Source of the DNA: Photobacterium toruni | GTDB taxonomy: Bacteria; Pseudomonadota; Gammaproteobacteria; Enterobacterales; Vibrionaceae | Direction of reading: 5' to 3' | DNA: 64,000 nucleotides | Assembly: GCF_024529955.1 (NCBI RefSeq) | Contig: NZ_AP024855.1 | Span: forward strand, 496,001-560,000 | Shown: positions 28,417 through 41,400 of the stretch, in pieces | How the letters are laid out: each line of letters begins with the position of its first letter | How positions within the stretch are numbered: position 1 is the first letter of the stretch | The notes under the pieces: model-generated | Told to the model about the DNA's origin: nothing | The model's database searches: none | What the model saw: the letters and a program-made list of their open reading frames with translations, nothing else | Position numbers and translations under genes: made by a program

Positions 28417-28899
28417 TTATTCAACTTCGATGCGATAAGCAAAAACTTGTTTTTCCTTAGCATTAATAGGCGTTAATGGTATCCAGCGAACAGCGGTATA
28501 TTTCTCAGGTGGAATAATAATTTCAACTTTTTTCCCATCTTTCATTATTTCGCGTTTCACTGGCTCTTTTTCAAATGTTTTACCTCCATCAATACTAACT
28601 AAAAAATTCGATTTGATTTTTGTGTTACTTGTATTGGCAATATAAAAAGTATTTTCAGGAATTGGTCCTGTGATAATTAAGCCATTCAAAGGCTTTTCGC
28701 TATTATTTGTATACGTTAACTTATATTCGATTTTATCTTTTGGTACTGCTTTCTCTGCTTTTACTAATTTTTCTTCTCCTTTGTTATTTACTTCAACTAT
28801 ATATGCATCCATTTTACTTACTAATAAGTTATCATCTTCCGCATAAACAGAAAAAGACATCATCAAACAGCCAATCACTATCAATAATAAATTCTTCAT
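28417..28899 (-). CDS. small secreted protein: single terminal-type DUF11-like domain
   Basis: 160 residues, starting at the ATG 28897-28899 with a GAGG ribosome site 6 nt upstream; signal peptide MKNLLLIVIGCLMMSFSVYA. The mature part is one beta domain: KIEYKLTYTNNSEKPLNGLIITGPIPENTFYI, then an internal loop, then KEKQVFAYRIEVE at the very end. This is the same plan as the last ~110-260 residues of six other proteins in the locus. Unlike its acidic neighbours it is rich in lysine and glutamate. A sigma-54-like promoter lies about 40 bp upstream. It may cap, start or chaperone an assembly of the larger proteins; this is inference. Confidence 0.87.
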   Translation of the reverse strand: MKNLLLIVIGCLMMSFSVYAEDDNLLVSKMDAYIVEVNNKGEEKLVKAEKAVPKDKIEYKLTYTNNSEKPLNGLIITGPIPENTFYIANTSNTKIKSNFLVSIDGGKTFEKEPVKREIMKDGKKVEIIIPPEKYTAVRWIPLTPINAKEKQVFAYRIEVE

Positions 28900-28939
28900 A
28901 TTACACCTCATCTTTTATGATCCGTGAAATATAACTAAT

Positions 28940-28954
28940 GCGATAAGCATGCCA
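28940..28954 (-). promoter_or_regulatory. sigma-54-like promoter of the 160-aa gene
   Basis: Minus strand TGGCATGCTTATCGC: GG and GC 10 bp apart, preceded by T; TGGCA is complete but the -12 box is TCGC instead of TTGC. The predicted start would be about 30 nt before the ATG. No competing strong sigma-70 pair was seen. Confidence 0.45.
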
Positions 28955-29308
28955 ACAATAATCATCTTTACATAATAAAAAAAACAATAGGTTAAACAAG
29001 TTGGTTTATTTTAAAAGCAAAATGGAAAATTAATTTTAATTTTGCGAATCATTATTTAAATGCAAAATAAAACAGATCTAACTTAAATATATAACGTTAT
29101 AACTATCTAACCATGGAATAATTTTTTAAATGTTTTTTATATGCTATAGCGCATATCACACAAATAACAAATTGATTTGAAGTATATTCAACATCAATTT
29201 ATTACGTAAAATAATTATCAAACATTACTGTGATGAATAAATTATTGCTTAATTCTTAATTAAAGAACAAATGTTTTACAATTGATAAATACTAAACTTA
29301 TCAATATA
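28955..29308. other. AT-rich noncoding control region
   Basis: About 350 bp without a gene. It holds GCAAAAT at 29017-29023, its inverse ATTTTGC at 29039-29045, and GCAAAAT again at 29062-29068, together with ATCATTATTTAAAT at 29048-29061. A close version of the last motif recurs upstream of the two other sigma-54-like promoters of the locus, so this may be an activator-binding region. I see nothing else in it. Confidence 0.4.
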
Positions 29309-29310
29309 AA

Positions 29311-29346
29311 AAAGAACCATGCCGATATTTTATCGAATGGTTCTTT
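29311..29346 (-). terminator. terminator of the 2967-aa giant gene
   Basis: AAAGAACCAT/ATGGTTCTTT outer stem with an inner CGATA/TATCG stem; on the minus strand it is followed by a T run. It lies 25 bp past the stop at 29372. Confidence 0.9.
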
Positions 29347-29371
29347 CCTAAAATATTAGTCAATGACAATA

Positions 29372-32300
29372 TTATTTTATTTTTATTAAATAAATAGTGG
29401 TTCCTTGATCTCCTGGAGATAAAGAGCCCGTCATATTCCAACGCACTTCACCTTTATACCCCACAGCATTTGTTCCATTTATAGTCACAGGCGCACAAAT
29501 GAGCGAGGCTGGTACACTACCCGAGGTACAATCTATAGCTTGAGATAGTTCTGTATAACTTGGTGTACTATCAAAAATACTCACTTCCGTTAAATTTCCA
29601 TCTCCAACGTTAGTAAAGGTTATAACGTATTCCAATATATCCCCAGGACGACCATTATTACTTATCCCTTCCGCCGTTCCTTGAGTAATATTACGTACCG
29701 TTTTATCTAACTTTAACTCTCCAGCACCACGGAATGTTGCTCTGACGGTGTCTTTATCTAGCACTTGTCGCGTAATACCATGTCCAGTACCTGTACTGTC
29801 CGCAAAAATCATATCAGCAGCAATATCATAATGATATTGAGCATTCAATGGCGCATCCGCAGGCACAAACACCTTACTAAGTAAACATACTAGTGTATTT
29901 TGATTTGTTACTGTCGGATTAACAACTTGAGCATCAACACCATCTATTTCACCATTACAGTTATTATCTAAATAAAGAACAGTATTCCAGCCGTCATTTG
30001 CTGGAGCAATTTCTGGATTTATGATGGAGAAGTTCACACTACCAGGCGTCGCTGCGGTAAACTTATGTGGGAATAACACTGCTTTTCCGGGTTCAACTTC
30101 ACTAAAATTATCAGGCTCCATTCTTGGCTCACGTACCTTACCAAAATCAAGACCACTGATATCATCCCCCGCACTGGCGTTAACGGTCATCTGGCTATCA
30201 ATCACGCTGCTACTGGTCACTTGTGGAATAGCGGTAATATTAGCTTCACTGATATCTATCCAATTCGCTTGTTTAATGACATCAAGTAGTAAGTTTTTAC
30301 CTGAAAAATCAACACCAAGAATAAATTTATAGCTACCATCGCCCGACGTAATATCGGTGGCTATCACCTCCCCCGTTGTCACTCCTGTAACCCCCGTATC
30401 ATTAAAGGTAACAGTGACGGTAAAGTTACCTAACCCAATTTCACTGCCTTCTTGTATACCATCATGCGCAGCCGTTGCACCACCAACACCATTATCTTCA
30501 AACACCACGCCACTTAAAACAATCCGATTGAGTAATTCAAATAAATGATCTTCGACTTCACCATCAACGGCTGCACCATCAAATGTATTACAACTGTTGG
30601 CAGCTGAACATAAACGTACTCGCATCACAGTATTACCGTTAAACCCTTCAGCACTGGCAGCATCTAACGTTATGGCTATATTGTTATTTCCTGCCGTAAC
30701 TGCCTGATCGTTAATTAACAATTCATTACTATCAGCAAAATCACCGTCATTATTTAAATCAACCCAAATGCTTACAAAGCCATTACCCACCACTTGAATC
30801 GGCAATGTAGTGCTGGTTTCTACAATAATTTGAGCAGGAATATTCAGATCTTCATCATCCTGACCATGGGTATCGTCCCCTGTTGCATCGGCGCTTATCC
30901 ATTGTGCAAATTCAGGATCCCAACGAGAGCCTAGGGCTAAATCTGCCGTACCATCTAATGCCGCATCTAAATAACCATGGCTCACTAAACCATAACTAAC
31001 CGCAGCATCACCATAATCCGTCGAATCATAACAACCTGCACCGTCGTTCCCTTGCAAACTACCTTCATTGGATGCTGTAACGTATTCCACCTCTTGCGTC
31101 ATTACATTAATGCGATAAACCACCGCACGCTCATTAAGATCGATGGTACCATCTTGGTTGGTATCATGATTACCGCCATTTGTCATTGCATAAAGACTAA
31201 TGGCGTTATCAATAACTAAGGCTCCCGCTTGTAGTTTGCCATTGGTATCTAAGGTTGGCTCTACACCAAAATAAGTCAGTGGTTGTGCTGTAACAGCCCC
31301 CGTAGATAGATTCACGGTATAAAGGTTATCGCCATTGAGATCGACCAAATAACCCAGCCCCGACTGACTACTGATAGCTAAATCTGCACCAACATCTATT
31401 GAACCACCGCCGTACGATCCCCCCATGGTTGCTATGTCTAGCGGAACTGTCGTAAATGTCTGTGTATTAAGATCAATCTTAACCAATGAATCCCATACAG
31501 TTCGCCATACAATTAAGTAATTACCATCGGCGGTGACATCACCCGCTGTTGGTGAACTTAATACTTTAGAAGTAGAGCTATATCCGCTATGACGCAGTGC
31601 ATCACCGGCTACAAAATCAAAACTTTCGCCGTCTTGCAGGCGACGAATGGTTGTTGCTGATTCAGCGCGAATTTCACCTAAATCAATAAAGCTGGTACCC
31701 GTTTTATCTGTCACAAATAAATGATGAATTCGATCAGTTTGGGACATATCGGTAAAGGTACCGTAAATCAAACCATTGATACGGTTAAAGCCCAGAGCAT
31801 TAATATTTGCGATATTACTTTGATTCGTAATATTAATTGGATTAACAATATCAGTGAAAGTAATCGGATCGACCGTCACATTCAAAGAGTTGTAACTATA
31901 ATCTGTTGCCGCAACAGGTAAGCGTGTTTGTACAATAAGATCACACTGATTATTGCCCACAAGATCTGATATCAATACGCGATAATCTTCGACTTCACCA
32001 TCGTTAGCTAAGCCGACTGGGCTATCACAACCAACATCACTACATAAGCGAACCCGTAAATAACTGTAACCAACAACAGCACTCGCAGGTATTGGCACAC
32101 TAAAACTGTTATTGCCTATTGATGCTGAAGCTTGAGAAATAATTTGTTCGCCTGCATCATCCCAATCCCCATCAAGATTAAAATCAAGCCATGCATATAA
32201 ACGTTGTCCTGTACTGGTGCGCGCCGCATCTTCAACAACATTAACAGTAATATCAAGGTCTTCACCTTTGGTAGCTGATTGTACAAGCGTCACACCATCT

Positions 32301-35300
32301 TCATCATCAAAATTGTTATTATCATCAGCAATCGCACCAATATTCTGCAAATCACCTAAATCAGCATCCCACAAATTACCTATGCGTAAGTCGATAAAAC
32401 CATTATCATCACTATCGGCTTGTACATGTGCCGCACCATCATTTTCATAAGTGGTAGTGTAGTTATTTATTCCAATACCAACCGTCGTATCAGGTGCATC
32501 ACCTAAATCACTCCCTAAGACATTGGGCGCTTTAGTAAAACAGCCTTTTTGAAGGTTATAACCATCACCAGTACTGCCGGTAAAACCAAACCGCACCATG
32601 TTATTACCAATATCATTACGAATATTACGCGTAAACTGCCCCACCATTACGCCATCCATGTAGTAAGTAAATTGATTGGTTGTAGGATCCCATTCAAATT
32701 GCGCAATATGATAACGCCCATCTTCTAACTCACCCCCAGCAACAGACGTAGCAGGAATAAGGGTATTAGCAGCATCTGGTGTATAGACATCACCATTGAG
32801 ATAAACGGCTGTATGGTCTATATATTGCCCACCCACAGCATCATCTGTCGCGCCAATATACGTATTATCAAAGGTATCAAACTCAAACACGACCGATGGT
32901 GAAACAGGCGTTGCACCAAAAATATCACCAACCCCTAATCCACCACCAAAAGCCCCAAAAGCATTGAGATCTCGAGAATCAGCAGATAGAACAAACGTCA
33001 TGCCATCAGCACCACTTTCAATGCCATTTGGGCACCCGGTATTACAAGTTCTATCACCTAAATACACTGCCAGTTCGGCATACATGGGTTGATTTAAATC
33101 GATATACCCATAGCTCCACAAATACCCTTGTTGATTAGTCGTATTAGGGGTTACAACATATTCACCATTTGCAGCCAAATAAGCATCGCCGCCTTCAAAT
33201 ACAACGGGGGCTGCACAAATATTAGGCTGGACTGTATTAGAAATAATAGGGGTTACTATGTCGGTATCATCTTCACCATTACCAAAACCGTTATTAGGGA
33301 TTGAATCATTATCGTTGATACTGGTTTCTATGATTTCGGCATTGATTGCAGGTGCCGTAAGTGACTGAGGTGCTAAACGAATAACCGCATAATCATCAAA
33401 CCCTAACCCTATGGCACCGAGATCTAATTCTCCCGTTAATGGATCATACGTGGTTATTTCTGTAACACCATCACCAGCATAAGCTTTAACAAAGCTGTAC
33501 CCTGCCGGAATAGGAAGCGTTACTTTGGTATTAAGTGCTACCGTTGAACCCATGTTTTCAACACTAACAACGACATTAAATGGAATACCTAAGGTTACAT
33601 TCACACTAGGATCCATCGCTAACATTAATGCCAAATCCCCCGGTGGTTTTAATGAAATCACATGATCTTCAACTTCACCATCACCTGAACTTCCTATTGG
33701 AGTATCACAAACTTCACCGCTAGAACAAATACGTAAACGTACATAGGTATCCATAATTTGTACATCAACAGGGACGGTGAAGTTAAGTAATGCATTACCT
33801 GAAGCTATAACGTTAGCCGTTTGTTTTTCATCAGCATCAAAAGTACCACTGTTATCAAAATCAACCCACCCGTATAAATTATCGTTGCCTGAAGTCACCA
33901 CTGGCACAGTTAACGACACAGTATCGCCATTAACAAGAATCGTATTTATTGTTGGTTGAATAAATCCATCTTCGTCATCGGGTGTAATCCCATTAGTATC
34001 ATCACCATCAGCAGCCATTGTTGGCTGACCATCATTCTCATTATCAGGACTATTTACCCCTAAATATGGCAAACCTATATCGGTTTGATGTCGAGGTCCA
34101 TCTTCTACCAATTCAGTGAAATAGCCATCTGAGGTCGGTGCGTCAGCCCAATCTAGCGGTACTGGTGCATAACGGCAACGTGCACCATCATTACCTGATG
34201 CAGATGCATTGGTTTGAGAGAATAGTGTTGCGGTATAGCTACCAGTTGGTTTTGAACCATCTAAGACATCTATACGGTAGATTCGACCTGGGGATGGATT
34301 TTCAGAGATATAAAAATACCCTTGGTCATCAAAGTACATCGCACCAAATGGACCCGGCGGAATACCAGCTAGAGCCCCCAATGAAGTTCTTGTTCCTGTT
34401 GTGGGATCAAAACGATATAGCGTATTACTGGCGGTCGATACCGCATATATCTGACCATCAACTGGATTAAACGCAATATCAGCATAATTTAAATTTGTTG
34501 TTGGTAAAATTCCAACTTGAGTTAAATAGGTTTCACTGTTTGGATTAGTATCAAATAAATAGAAATTACCACCATTATGCGCATATAAAATCCCATTATC
34601 ATCGATATCACCATTGTTAGAACCGCTTGGCATGGTTGAGTTAGTTATAGATAACGAGTAGGTGTTATAAGCACTATCAAATAAATTAAGAGTGCTTGTT
34701 CCTTGTATTCCCGCTAATGTATTGGTAACCATTGAATACCCAACAGCACTACCTGCTATAACAGGGGAAGTTAACAGATCAATACTTCCTGTCGCTAAAT
34801 TCACTGCATTAAGCTCAGTAACACCACCACTAGTTTGAGTTAAATATGCAGCTGACGAACAGATATCAAACGAACTTACCGCAAAATCGCCAAAATTAAC
34901 ATTTGTGACCACCCCTGCGGTAACAGTGACAATATTTGCACTACTGGATTGGAAAGTAGAGGGATCCCCTATCGTTCCTCCGACATAACTGCCCGTATTC
35001 GTATCTAAGGTTGGGGCCGTTGGAGGACAGGTTGGTGAAGCTATATTGGTTTCATTTATTGCTTCATAAACTTTGTAAGTACCAGCAATGCCTGCTGTAA
35101 TCGTATAAGCTCCTGTTGTCGGATCAGATGTAGTTGCATAGCATAGTCCTGTTGTTGTGTTGTAAGCTACAACAGAAACTGCTACACCAAGACCTGTTTC
35201 TGAACCATCTTTAATCCCGTTAGTTGCCGAGCCGCCTCCACTACCATCATCATTAAAGATAAAACCCGAAATTTGAGGCGCAATTACTGAAATAAGATAA

Positions 35301-38275
35301 TCTTCGACTTCACCATCATCGACTAATCCTGTAGTAGAATTACAATCAATATCAGAACAAACCCGAACCCGTACGTAGGTATTACCTAAAGATGCTGTCG
35401 CTGGAATAGAGATAGGGTAATTTTGTGTTCCCGAAAGAGCAGAGGTATCAATGATTACTTGTTCGCCAGTATCATCCCAATCGCCATCTTGATTCCAATC
35501 TGCCCAAGCATATAATCTTAAGCCAGTCAGTGTTGACTCAGGATCTTTTGTTATCGTTATTGATGTATTGGCAGATCCTCCACGTACAAAACTATCAGTC
35601 CATATCACACCATCCTCATCATCAGAACCATCTAGGTCATCAGCCGTTGCTGCAATATTTTGTAAATTTCCATCATCATTATCCCATAAGAGACCTAAAA
35701 CAATGTCGTTTTGGCTGTCACCATCAGTATCATTAAACGCATGTCCGGCTCCACCATTGTCGTAAATTATTTGATAATCACCAGAACCTGTACCTGTTGA
35801 GGTATCAGGTGCATCACCTAAGTCATAATCATTTGCCTGAAAAATCGCACCACCTAATGTACTAAATAACAAACGAACAGAATGAACAGAAGCATCATTA
35901 ATAACACCAAGCCCCCATTGCACTCCAATACCATTATCGGTGCCGGGATTAGTATTTAAAGTGTTATCGAGTAAAAATGGTGCCGCATTTAAATTAGATC
36001 CAATCATAGTGGAATATGGTCCAGAAAAATAACGATCCCAAGACTTATCTAATTCCATATATCCCATAAATTGATCAGTCGCACTATAGTTTTTGGTTAC
36101 ACCGACTAATGAATATGGCCCTGTCTCTGGTTGATAATTTGCTGAATTATATGGAATAGCAAATGCTGCACCTGCATCACCACCATTTAAATAGGTATCG
36201 AACCCTTGCGCTAAACCAATACTTGAACTATTTGAACCATCTGCTGAGTCAACACAATATTGTTGATCGAAAAATTCGTCTCCATTGATGTAAGTAATTT
36301 TCGTCACAATACGAATATCACTATTATCAAACAGGTTATTACCATCACGATCCCAATAACGTGATGACCATATAACATAAGGATCTGCCGGTGCTCCACT
36401 ACCCGTTACATTACTAATTAGATAGTCTTTATAATTACAATATTCTCCGCTGCTACCATCATTAACATGCATAAAAGGAAATGTCCCACCACATGAATAA
36501 GACGTATATTGATATGATTGACGACCACCATTGTATCCAACCCCATTACCACCTGATGCAATGTGATCAATTCGAAGCGGCGTACCATTGATAGTGACAA
36601 ATTCGGTAGCCGTTTTTGTTGTTGCACCTGCTAATCCTGAAACATCACAGCTGGCAACAACATCACGAAATTCGACATCACCATAACCTGTGACATCATT
36701 GTCAGTATCTAGGAAATTATCCGTTTGTGTATTATCGAAAATACCGTTAACGTCCAAATAATCATCGGCTGATTCTAAATTGCTATGTAAACCATTAATG
36801 CCAACACTTCCCAATAACGTTAATCCCGCTTCGGTAGTGTCATTGCCGCCTTGGTTATCTGAATTTAAATCTCTAAAATCTGGCTCATCCATACCATCAG
36901 TATTTACTGGTGCTAAACCACCAATATAAGCACTATTAACACCATTATTTGCTGTATACGTTGCGACACCATCAACATTAGGAGCCAAATAGCCAACCGT
37001 CGTTTGTGCTTCAATATTATCAGGGATACCATCACCATCAGTGTCCAAATCGATATGATTATAAATACCATCATTATCAACATCATCAGACACACAAGTT
37101 GTACGTAATTTAATCGGAGAGCTATTTGTTGGGAAACTAGAATTAGAATAAGTTAATGTCACGCTGGAAACAAAATTACTAGACGTAATAGACCATTGAG
37201 AATCAACTGCAGGAATGTGTCCACCTGTTGCTAAGGGTTGAAAACTAACAGAACTTGTATTATCACCAACAATGTTTTGTAATTCTGGTGAAGTCCCACC
37301 TAATCGGGCATGGGTAATGGCAGGATTATAAACTGACAAAGTTGCGCCGATAACGCTGACTGACCACTCATCTGAGCTATCAAACCAAGAAAAACTGTCC
37401 GATTGAGATAGAATTAACTTAACTGGATCAACAAAAGTAATGGTATAAACCATCTGTTCGCCAACTCCTCCTGCCACAGATAATCTTATTTGCCCTGTAT
37501 TTGTTCCTTCTGGTGAACCTGTGCTCGTACCACTTAAGACACCATCAAACATTGTTGTTAATAGCGGCGTATTTGATTCATCCGGCAAGCCAGCTGTAAT
37601 ACCGGATAAATTAAGAGGTACATCAACCTCACACACTATTTCATCAGTATCTAAAATACCGTCATTGTCATCATCAATATCAATTGCATCATCAACTCCA
37701 TCACCATCGGTATCTGCTAAAACAGCTGAATAATCAAAATACCAAGATAATGGTGTAAATACAGTTTTTTGATAACCAAACGTCATTTCTAGATCCCAAT
37801 CACCACCTTGGCTGCTATGCCCTGTTTTATCAATAGATGCTCGTACAGAAATCTTTGATATTTCGGCAAATTTTGATAATAATTTTTTCCCTTTTTCATC
37901 CTTTGCTAAATCACAACCTAAGAAATTAATAACACCATTAATACCTAATAATGAGCCTATTTTTATTATCTCTCTTTTATATTTTTCGATATTTTCTAAT
38001 GTAATAATATCTCGACCAAATTTAATTTGGCCTGCCATTCCATGAGCCCAAAAGTCAATAACTTGTGATTGTGGATTTTGTTCTAATTGAAAAATAAAAT
38101 CAGATATATCTTTCATTTTTAAATACTGTGACGAATTATTACTAAAGAAATCATTAGATATCAATTCTTGATCAACAATAACCGTTTTTAAGGGCAGTTC
38201 ATTATTATTGTTATTAAATAGAAAGTAACCCAAGATCAATTGTATTATAAACAAAGAATATATAGACTTTTTCAT
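29372..38275 (-). CDS. giant surface protein, DUF4347 head with GEVED, lectin and DUF11-like modules (2967 aa)
   Basis: N-terminal hydrophobic anchor or signal ([20 protein letters not shown]), then a DUF4347-like domain (about 30-185) with FWAHGMAG and NFLGCDLAK. Next come acidic thrombospondin-3-like calcium repeats ([19 protein letters not shown]) and domains unique to this copy (about 225-815). From about residue 1000 the protein matches its neighbour at 38435: SdrD-like module, DUF6923-like domain ([17 protein letters not shown]), a DUF11 domain, an L-type lectin-like domain ([19 protein letters not shown], about 1690-1925), a second propeller-like region, SdrD-like module and the common C-terminal domain. 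Four GEVED modules end in GEVED(Y/H). The chain ends in YLIKIK. The ATG has a weak GGA site. Probably an adhesin or surface fibre. Confidence 0.9.
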   Translation of the reverse strand: MKKSIYSLFIIQLILGYFLFNNNNNELPLKTVIVDQELISNDFFSNNSSQYLKMKDISDFIFQLEQNPQSQVIDFWAHGMAGQIKFGRDIITLENIEKYKREIIKIGSLLGINGVINFLGCDLAKDEKGKKLLSKFAEISKISVRASIDKTGHSSQGGDWDLEMTFGYQKTVFTPLSWYFDYSAVLADTDGDGVDDAIDIDDDNDGILDTDEIVCEVDVPLNLSGITAGLPDESNTPLLTTMFDGVLSGTSTGSPEGTNTGQIRLSVAGGVGEQMVYTITFVDPVKLILSQSDSFSWFDSSDEWSVSVIGATLSVYNPAITHARLGGTSPELQNIVGDNTSSVSFQPLATGGHIPAVDSQWSITSSNFVSSVTLTYSNSSFPTNSSPIKLRTTCVSDDVDNDGIYNHIDLDTDGDGIPDNIEAQTTVGYLAPNVDGVATYTANNGVNSAYIGGLAPVNTDGMDEPDFRDLNSDNQGGNDTTEAGLTLLGSVGINGLHSNLESADDYLDVNGIFDNTQTDNFLDTDNDVTGYGDVEFRDVVASCDVSGLAGATTKTATEFVTINGTPLRIDHIASGGNGVGYNGGRQSYQYTSYSCGGTFPFMHVNDGSSGEYCNYKDYLISNVTGSGAPADPYVIWSSRYWDRDGNNLFDNSDIRIVTKITYINGDEFFDQQYCVDSADGSNSSSIGLAQGFDTYLNGGDAGAAFAIPYNSANYQPETGPYSLVGVTKNYSATDQFMGYMELDKSWDRYFSGPYSTMIGSNLNAAPFLLDNTLNTNPGTDNGIGVQWGLGVINDASVHSVRLLFSTLGGAIFQANDYDLGDAPDTSTGTGSGDYQIIYDNGGAGHAFNDTDGDSQNDIVLGLLWDNDDGNLQNIAATADDLDGSDDEDGVIWTDSFVRGGSANTSITITKDPESTLTGLRLYAWADWNQDGDWDDTGEQVIIDTSALSGTQNYPISIPATASLGNTYVRVRVCSDIDCNSTTGLVDDGEVEDYLISVIAPQISGFIFNDDGSGGGSATNGIKDGSETGLGVAVSVVAYNTTTGLCYATTSDPTTGAYTITAGIAGTYKVYEAINETNIASPTCPPTAPTLDTNTGSYVGGTIGDPSTFQSSSANIVTVTAGVVTNVNFGDFAVSSFDICSSAAYLTQTSGGVTELNAVNLATGSIDLLTSPVIAGSAVGYSMVTNTLAGIQGTSTLNLFDSAYNTYSLSITNSTMPSGSNNGDIDDNGILYAHNGGNFYLFDTNPNSETYLTQVGILPTTNLNYADIAFNPVDGQIYAVSTASNTLYRFDPTTGTRTSLGALAGIPPGPFGAMYFDDQGYFYISENPSPGRIYRIDVLDGSKPTGSYTATLFSQTNASASGNDGARCRYAPVPLDWADAPTSDGYFTELVEDGPRHQTDIGLPYLGVNSPDNENDGQPTMAADGDDTNGITPDDEDGFIQPTINTILVNGDTVSLTVPVVTSGNDNLYGWVDFDNSGTFDADEKQTANVIASGNALLNFTVPVDVQIMDTYVRLRICSSGEVCDTPIGSSGDGEVEDHVISLKPPGDLALMLAMDPSVNVTLGIPFNVVVSVENMGSTVALNTKVTLPIPAGYSFVKAYAGDGVTEITTYDPLTGELDLGAIGLGFDDYAVIRLAPQSLTAPAINAEIIETSINDNDSIPNNGFGNGEDDTDIVTPIISNTVQPNICAAPVVFEGGDAYLAANGEYVVTPNTTNQQGYLWSYGYIDLNQPMYAELAVYLGDRTCNTGCPNGIESGADGMTFVLSADSRDLNAFGAFGGGLGVGDIFGATPVSPSVVFEFDTFDNTYIGATDDAVGGQYIDHTAVYLNGDVYTPDAANTLIPATSVAGGELEDGRYHIAQFEWDPTTNQFTYYMDGVMVGQFTRNIRNDIGNNMVRFGFTGSTGDGYNLQKGCFTKAPNVLGSDLGDAPDTTVGIGINNYTTTYENDGAAHVQADSDDNGFIDLRIGNLWDADLGDLQNIGAIADDNNNFDDEDGVTLVQSATKGEDLDITVNVVEDAARTSTGQRLYAWLDFNLDGDWDDAGEQIISQASASIGNNSFSVPIPASAVVGYSYLRVRLCSDVGCDSPVGLANDGEVEDYRVLISDLVGNNQCDLIVQTRLPVAATDYSYNSLNVTVDPITFTDIVNPINITNQSNIANINALGFNRINGLIYGTFTDMSQTDRIHHLFVTDKTGTSFIDLGEIRAESATTIRRLQDGESFDFVAGDALRHSGYSSTSKVLSSPTAGDVTADGNYLIVWRTVWDSLVKIDLNTQTFTTVPLDIATMGGSYGGGSIDVGADLAISSQSGLGYLVDLNGDNLYTVNLSTGAVTAQPLTYFGVEPTLDTNGKLQAGALVIDNAISLYAMTNGGNHDTNQDGTIDLNERAVVYRINVMTQEVEYVTASNEGSLQGNDGAGCYDSTDYGDAAVSYGLVSHGYLDAALDGTADLALGSRWDPEFAQWISADATGDDTHGQDDEDLNIPAQIIVETSTTLPIQVVGNGFVSIWVDLNNDGDFADSNELLINDQAVTAGNNNIAITLDAASAEGFNGNTVMRVRLCSAANSCNTFDGAAVDGEVEDHLFELLNRIVLSGVVFEDNGVGGATAAHDGIQEGSEIGLGNFTVTVTFNDTGVTGVTTGEVIATDITSGDGSYKFILGVDFSGKNLLLDVIKQANWIDISEANITAIPQVTSSSVIDSQMTVNASAGDDISGLDFGKVREPRMEPDNFSEVEPGKAVLFPHKFTAATPGSVNFSIINPEIAPANDGWNTVLYLDNNCNGEIDGVDAQVVNPTVTNQNTLVCLLSKVFVPADAPLNAQYHYDIAADMIFADSTGTGHGITRQVLDKDTVRATFRGAGELKLDKTVRNITQGTAEGISNNGRPGDILEYVITFTNVGDGNLTEVSIFDSTPSYTELSQAIDCTSGSVPASLICAPVTINGTNAVGYKGEVRWNMTGSLSPGDQGTTIYLIKIK
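29400..35290 (-). repeat. 5.9-kb collinear duplication, copy A
   Basis: This segment, the last two thirds of the 2967-residue gene, aligns with 38460-44350 at an almost constant offset of 9062-9063 bp (about 9056 near the far end). Long stretches are nearly base-identical, for example the lectin part (32500-33180) and 30640-31740, while others between them have clearly diverged. Confidence 0.93.
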
Positions 38276-38310
38276 GTCACTTATCCATCAATGAACATAA
38301 AAGGTCTATT

Positions 38311-38325
38311 GCATAAATAACGCCA
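38311..38325 (-). promoter_or_regulatory. sigma-54-like promoter of the 2967-aa giant gene
   Basis: Minus strand TGGCGTTATTTATGC preceded by T and followed by A: GG and GC 10 bp apart, -24 box TTGGC intact, -12 box ATGC. Predicted leader about 25 nt to the ATG at 38275. Confidence 0.5.
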
Positions 38326-38358
38326 ACTTAACTAATGTATATAAAATAACTGTATCCC

Positions 38359-38411
38359 TTTTGCCATATACTTATTATTAAGAATGATTATTTAAAATCA
38401 CATTGCAAAAT
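38359..38411. promoter_or_regulatory. possible activator site upstream of the 38311 promoter
   Basis: TTTTGC at 38359-38364 and GCAAAAT at 38405-38411 bracket ATGATTATTTAAAAT (38384-38398), which with the following bases is a loose palindrome (TGATT-N6-AATCA). Related words occur upstream of the sigma-54-like promoters at 28940 and 47988. The region is AT-rich, so chance similarity is possible. Confidence 0.35.
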
Positions 38412-38434
38412 AAAACTAAACCAATATCTTTCTT

Positions 38435-41400
38435 TTATTGAATCGCAATATAATAAATGACAGATCCTTGAATACCTGGAGCTAAAGAGCCAGTCATATT
38501 CCAACGCACTTCACCTTCATACCCCACTGCATTTATTCCATTTACAGTCACGGGCGCACAAGTGAGCGAGGCTGGTACACTACCCGAGGTACAATCTATT
38601 GCTTGAGATAATTCAGTATAACTCGGTGTACTATCAAAAATACTCACTTCCGTTAAATCTCCATCTCCAACGTTAGTAAAGGTTATAACGTATTCTAATA
38701 TATCTCCAGGGCGACCATTATTACTTATCCCTACCGCCGTTCCTTGAGTAATATTACGTACCGTTTTCTCTAACTTTAACTCTCCAGCACCACGGAATGT
38801 TGCTCTGACGGTGTCTTTATCTAGCACTTGTCGCGTAATACCATGTCCAGTACCTATACTGTCCGCAAAAATCATATCAGCAGCAATATCATAATGATAT
38901 TGAGCATTCAATGGCGCATCCGCAGGCACAAACACTTTACTGAGTAAACAAACCGCCGTATTGCCATTCACTGCAACTGGATTAATTATTTGTGTATCTG
39001 CACCATCGATTTCACCATTACAGTCATTATCTAAATAAAGAACAGTATTCCAGCTATCATTAGCTGGAGCCGCTTCTGGATTAATAATGGAAAAGTTCAC
39101 ACTACCCGCAGTCGCTGCGGTAAATTTATGTGGAAATAACACTGATTTACCAGGCTCAACTTCACTGAAATTATCCGGCTCCATTCTTGGCTCACGTACC
39201 TTACCAAAATCAAGACCACTGATATCATCCCCCGCATTAGCATTTACTGTCATCTGGCTATCAATCACGCTGGTACTGGTCACTTGTGGAATAGCGGTAA
39301 CATTAGCTTCACTGATATCTATCCAATCCGCTTGTTTAATGACATCAAGTAGTAAGTTTTTACCTGAAAAATCAACACCAAGAATAAATTTATAGCTACC
39401 ATCACCCGATGTAATATCTGTAGCGATCACCTCCCCCGTTGTTACCCCTGTAACCCCCGTATCATTAAAGGTAACGGTGACGGTAAAGTTACCTAACCCA
39501 ATTTCACTGCCTTCTTGAATACCATCATGCGCAGCCGTTGCACCACTAACACCATTATCTTCAAACACCACGCCACTTAAAACAATCCGATTGAGCAATT
39601 CAAATAAATGATCTTCGACTTCACCATCAACGGCAGCACCATCAAATGTATTACAACTGTTGGCAGCTGAACATAAACGTACTCGCATTACGGTATTACC
39701 GTTAAAGCCTTCGGCACTGGCAGCATCTAACGTTATCGCTATATTATTATTACCTGCCGTAACTGCCTGATCGTTAATCAACAATTCATTACTATCAGCA
39801 AAATCACCGTCATTATTTAAATCAACCCAAATGCTTACAAAGCCATTACCCACCACTTGAATCGGCAATGTAGTACTGGTTTCTACAATAATTTGAGCAG
39901 GAATATTCAGATCTTCATCATCCTGTCCATGGGTATCATCCCCTGTTGCATCGGCACTGATCCACTGTGTAAATTCAGGATCCCAACGAGAGCCAAGGGC
40001 TAAATCTGCCGTACCATCTAATGCCGCATCTAAATAACCATGGCTCACTAAACCATAACTAACCGCAGCATCACCATAATCGGTCGAATCATAACAACCT
40101 GCACCGTCATTACCTTGCAAACTACCTTCATTTGATGCTGTAACGTACTCCACCTCTTGCGTCATTACATTAATGCGATAAACCACCGCACGCTCATTAA
40201 GATCGATGGTACCATCTTGGTTGGTATCATGATTACCGCCATTTGTCATTGCATAAAGACTAATGGCGTTATCAATAACTAAGGCTCCCGCTTGTAGTTT
40301 GCCATTCGTATCTAAGGTTGGCTCTGCACCAAAATAAGTCAGTGGTTGTGCTGTAACAGCCCCCGTCGATAGATTCACGGTGTAAAGATTATCGCCAATC
40401 AAATCAACCAAATAGCCCAGCCCTGACTGACTACTAATAGCCAAATCTGCACCAACATCTATTGAACCACCGCCATACGATCCCCCCATGGTTGCTATGT
40501 CTAACGGAACCGTCGTAAATGTCTGAGTATTAAGATCAATCTTAACCAATGAATCCCAAGAGGTGCGCCATACAATTAGGTAATTACCATCGGCGGTGAC
40601 ATCACCCGCTGTTGGTGAACTTAACACTTTAGAAGTAGAGCTATATCCGCTATGACGCAGTGCATCACCAGCTGAAAAATCAAAACTTTCGCCATCTTGC
40701 AGGCGACGAATGGTTGTTGCTGATTCAGCGCGAATGTCACCTAAATCAATAAAGCTGGTGCCTGTTTTATCCGTTACAAATAAATGATGAATCCGATCAG
40801 CTTGTGACATATCGGTAAAGGTACCGTAAATCAAGCCATTGCTTCGATTAAACCCTAACGCATTGATATTATCTATATTTATCTGATTTGTAATAACAAT
40901 AGGATTAACGATATCAGTAAATGTGATCGGATCGACCGTGACATTCAATGAATTGTAGCTATAGTCTGTTGCCGCAACAGGTAAACGTGTTTGTACAATC
41001 AAATCACACTGATTATTTCCGACCAGATCTGATATCAATACGCGATAATCTTCGACTTCACCATCGTTAGCTAAGCCAATGGGGCTATCACAACCAACAT
41101 CACTGCATAAGCGAACCCGTAAATAACTGTAACCAACAACAGCACTCACTGGGATCGAGACACTATAATTATTATTGCCTATTACAGCACTGGTATCGGC
41201 AATAATTTGCTCACCCGCATCATCCCAATCGCCATCTAAATTAAAATCAAGCCAGGCGTATATCCGTTGCCCTGTACTGGTACGCGCAGCATCTTCAACA
41301 ACATTGACTGCAATATCAAAATTCTCACCTTTTGTTGCCGACAGCACCACTGAAACACCATCCTCATCATCAAAATTGTTATTATCATCAGCTATCGCAC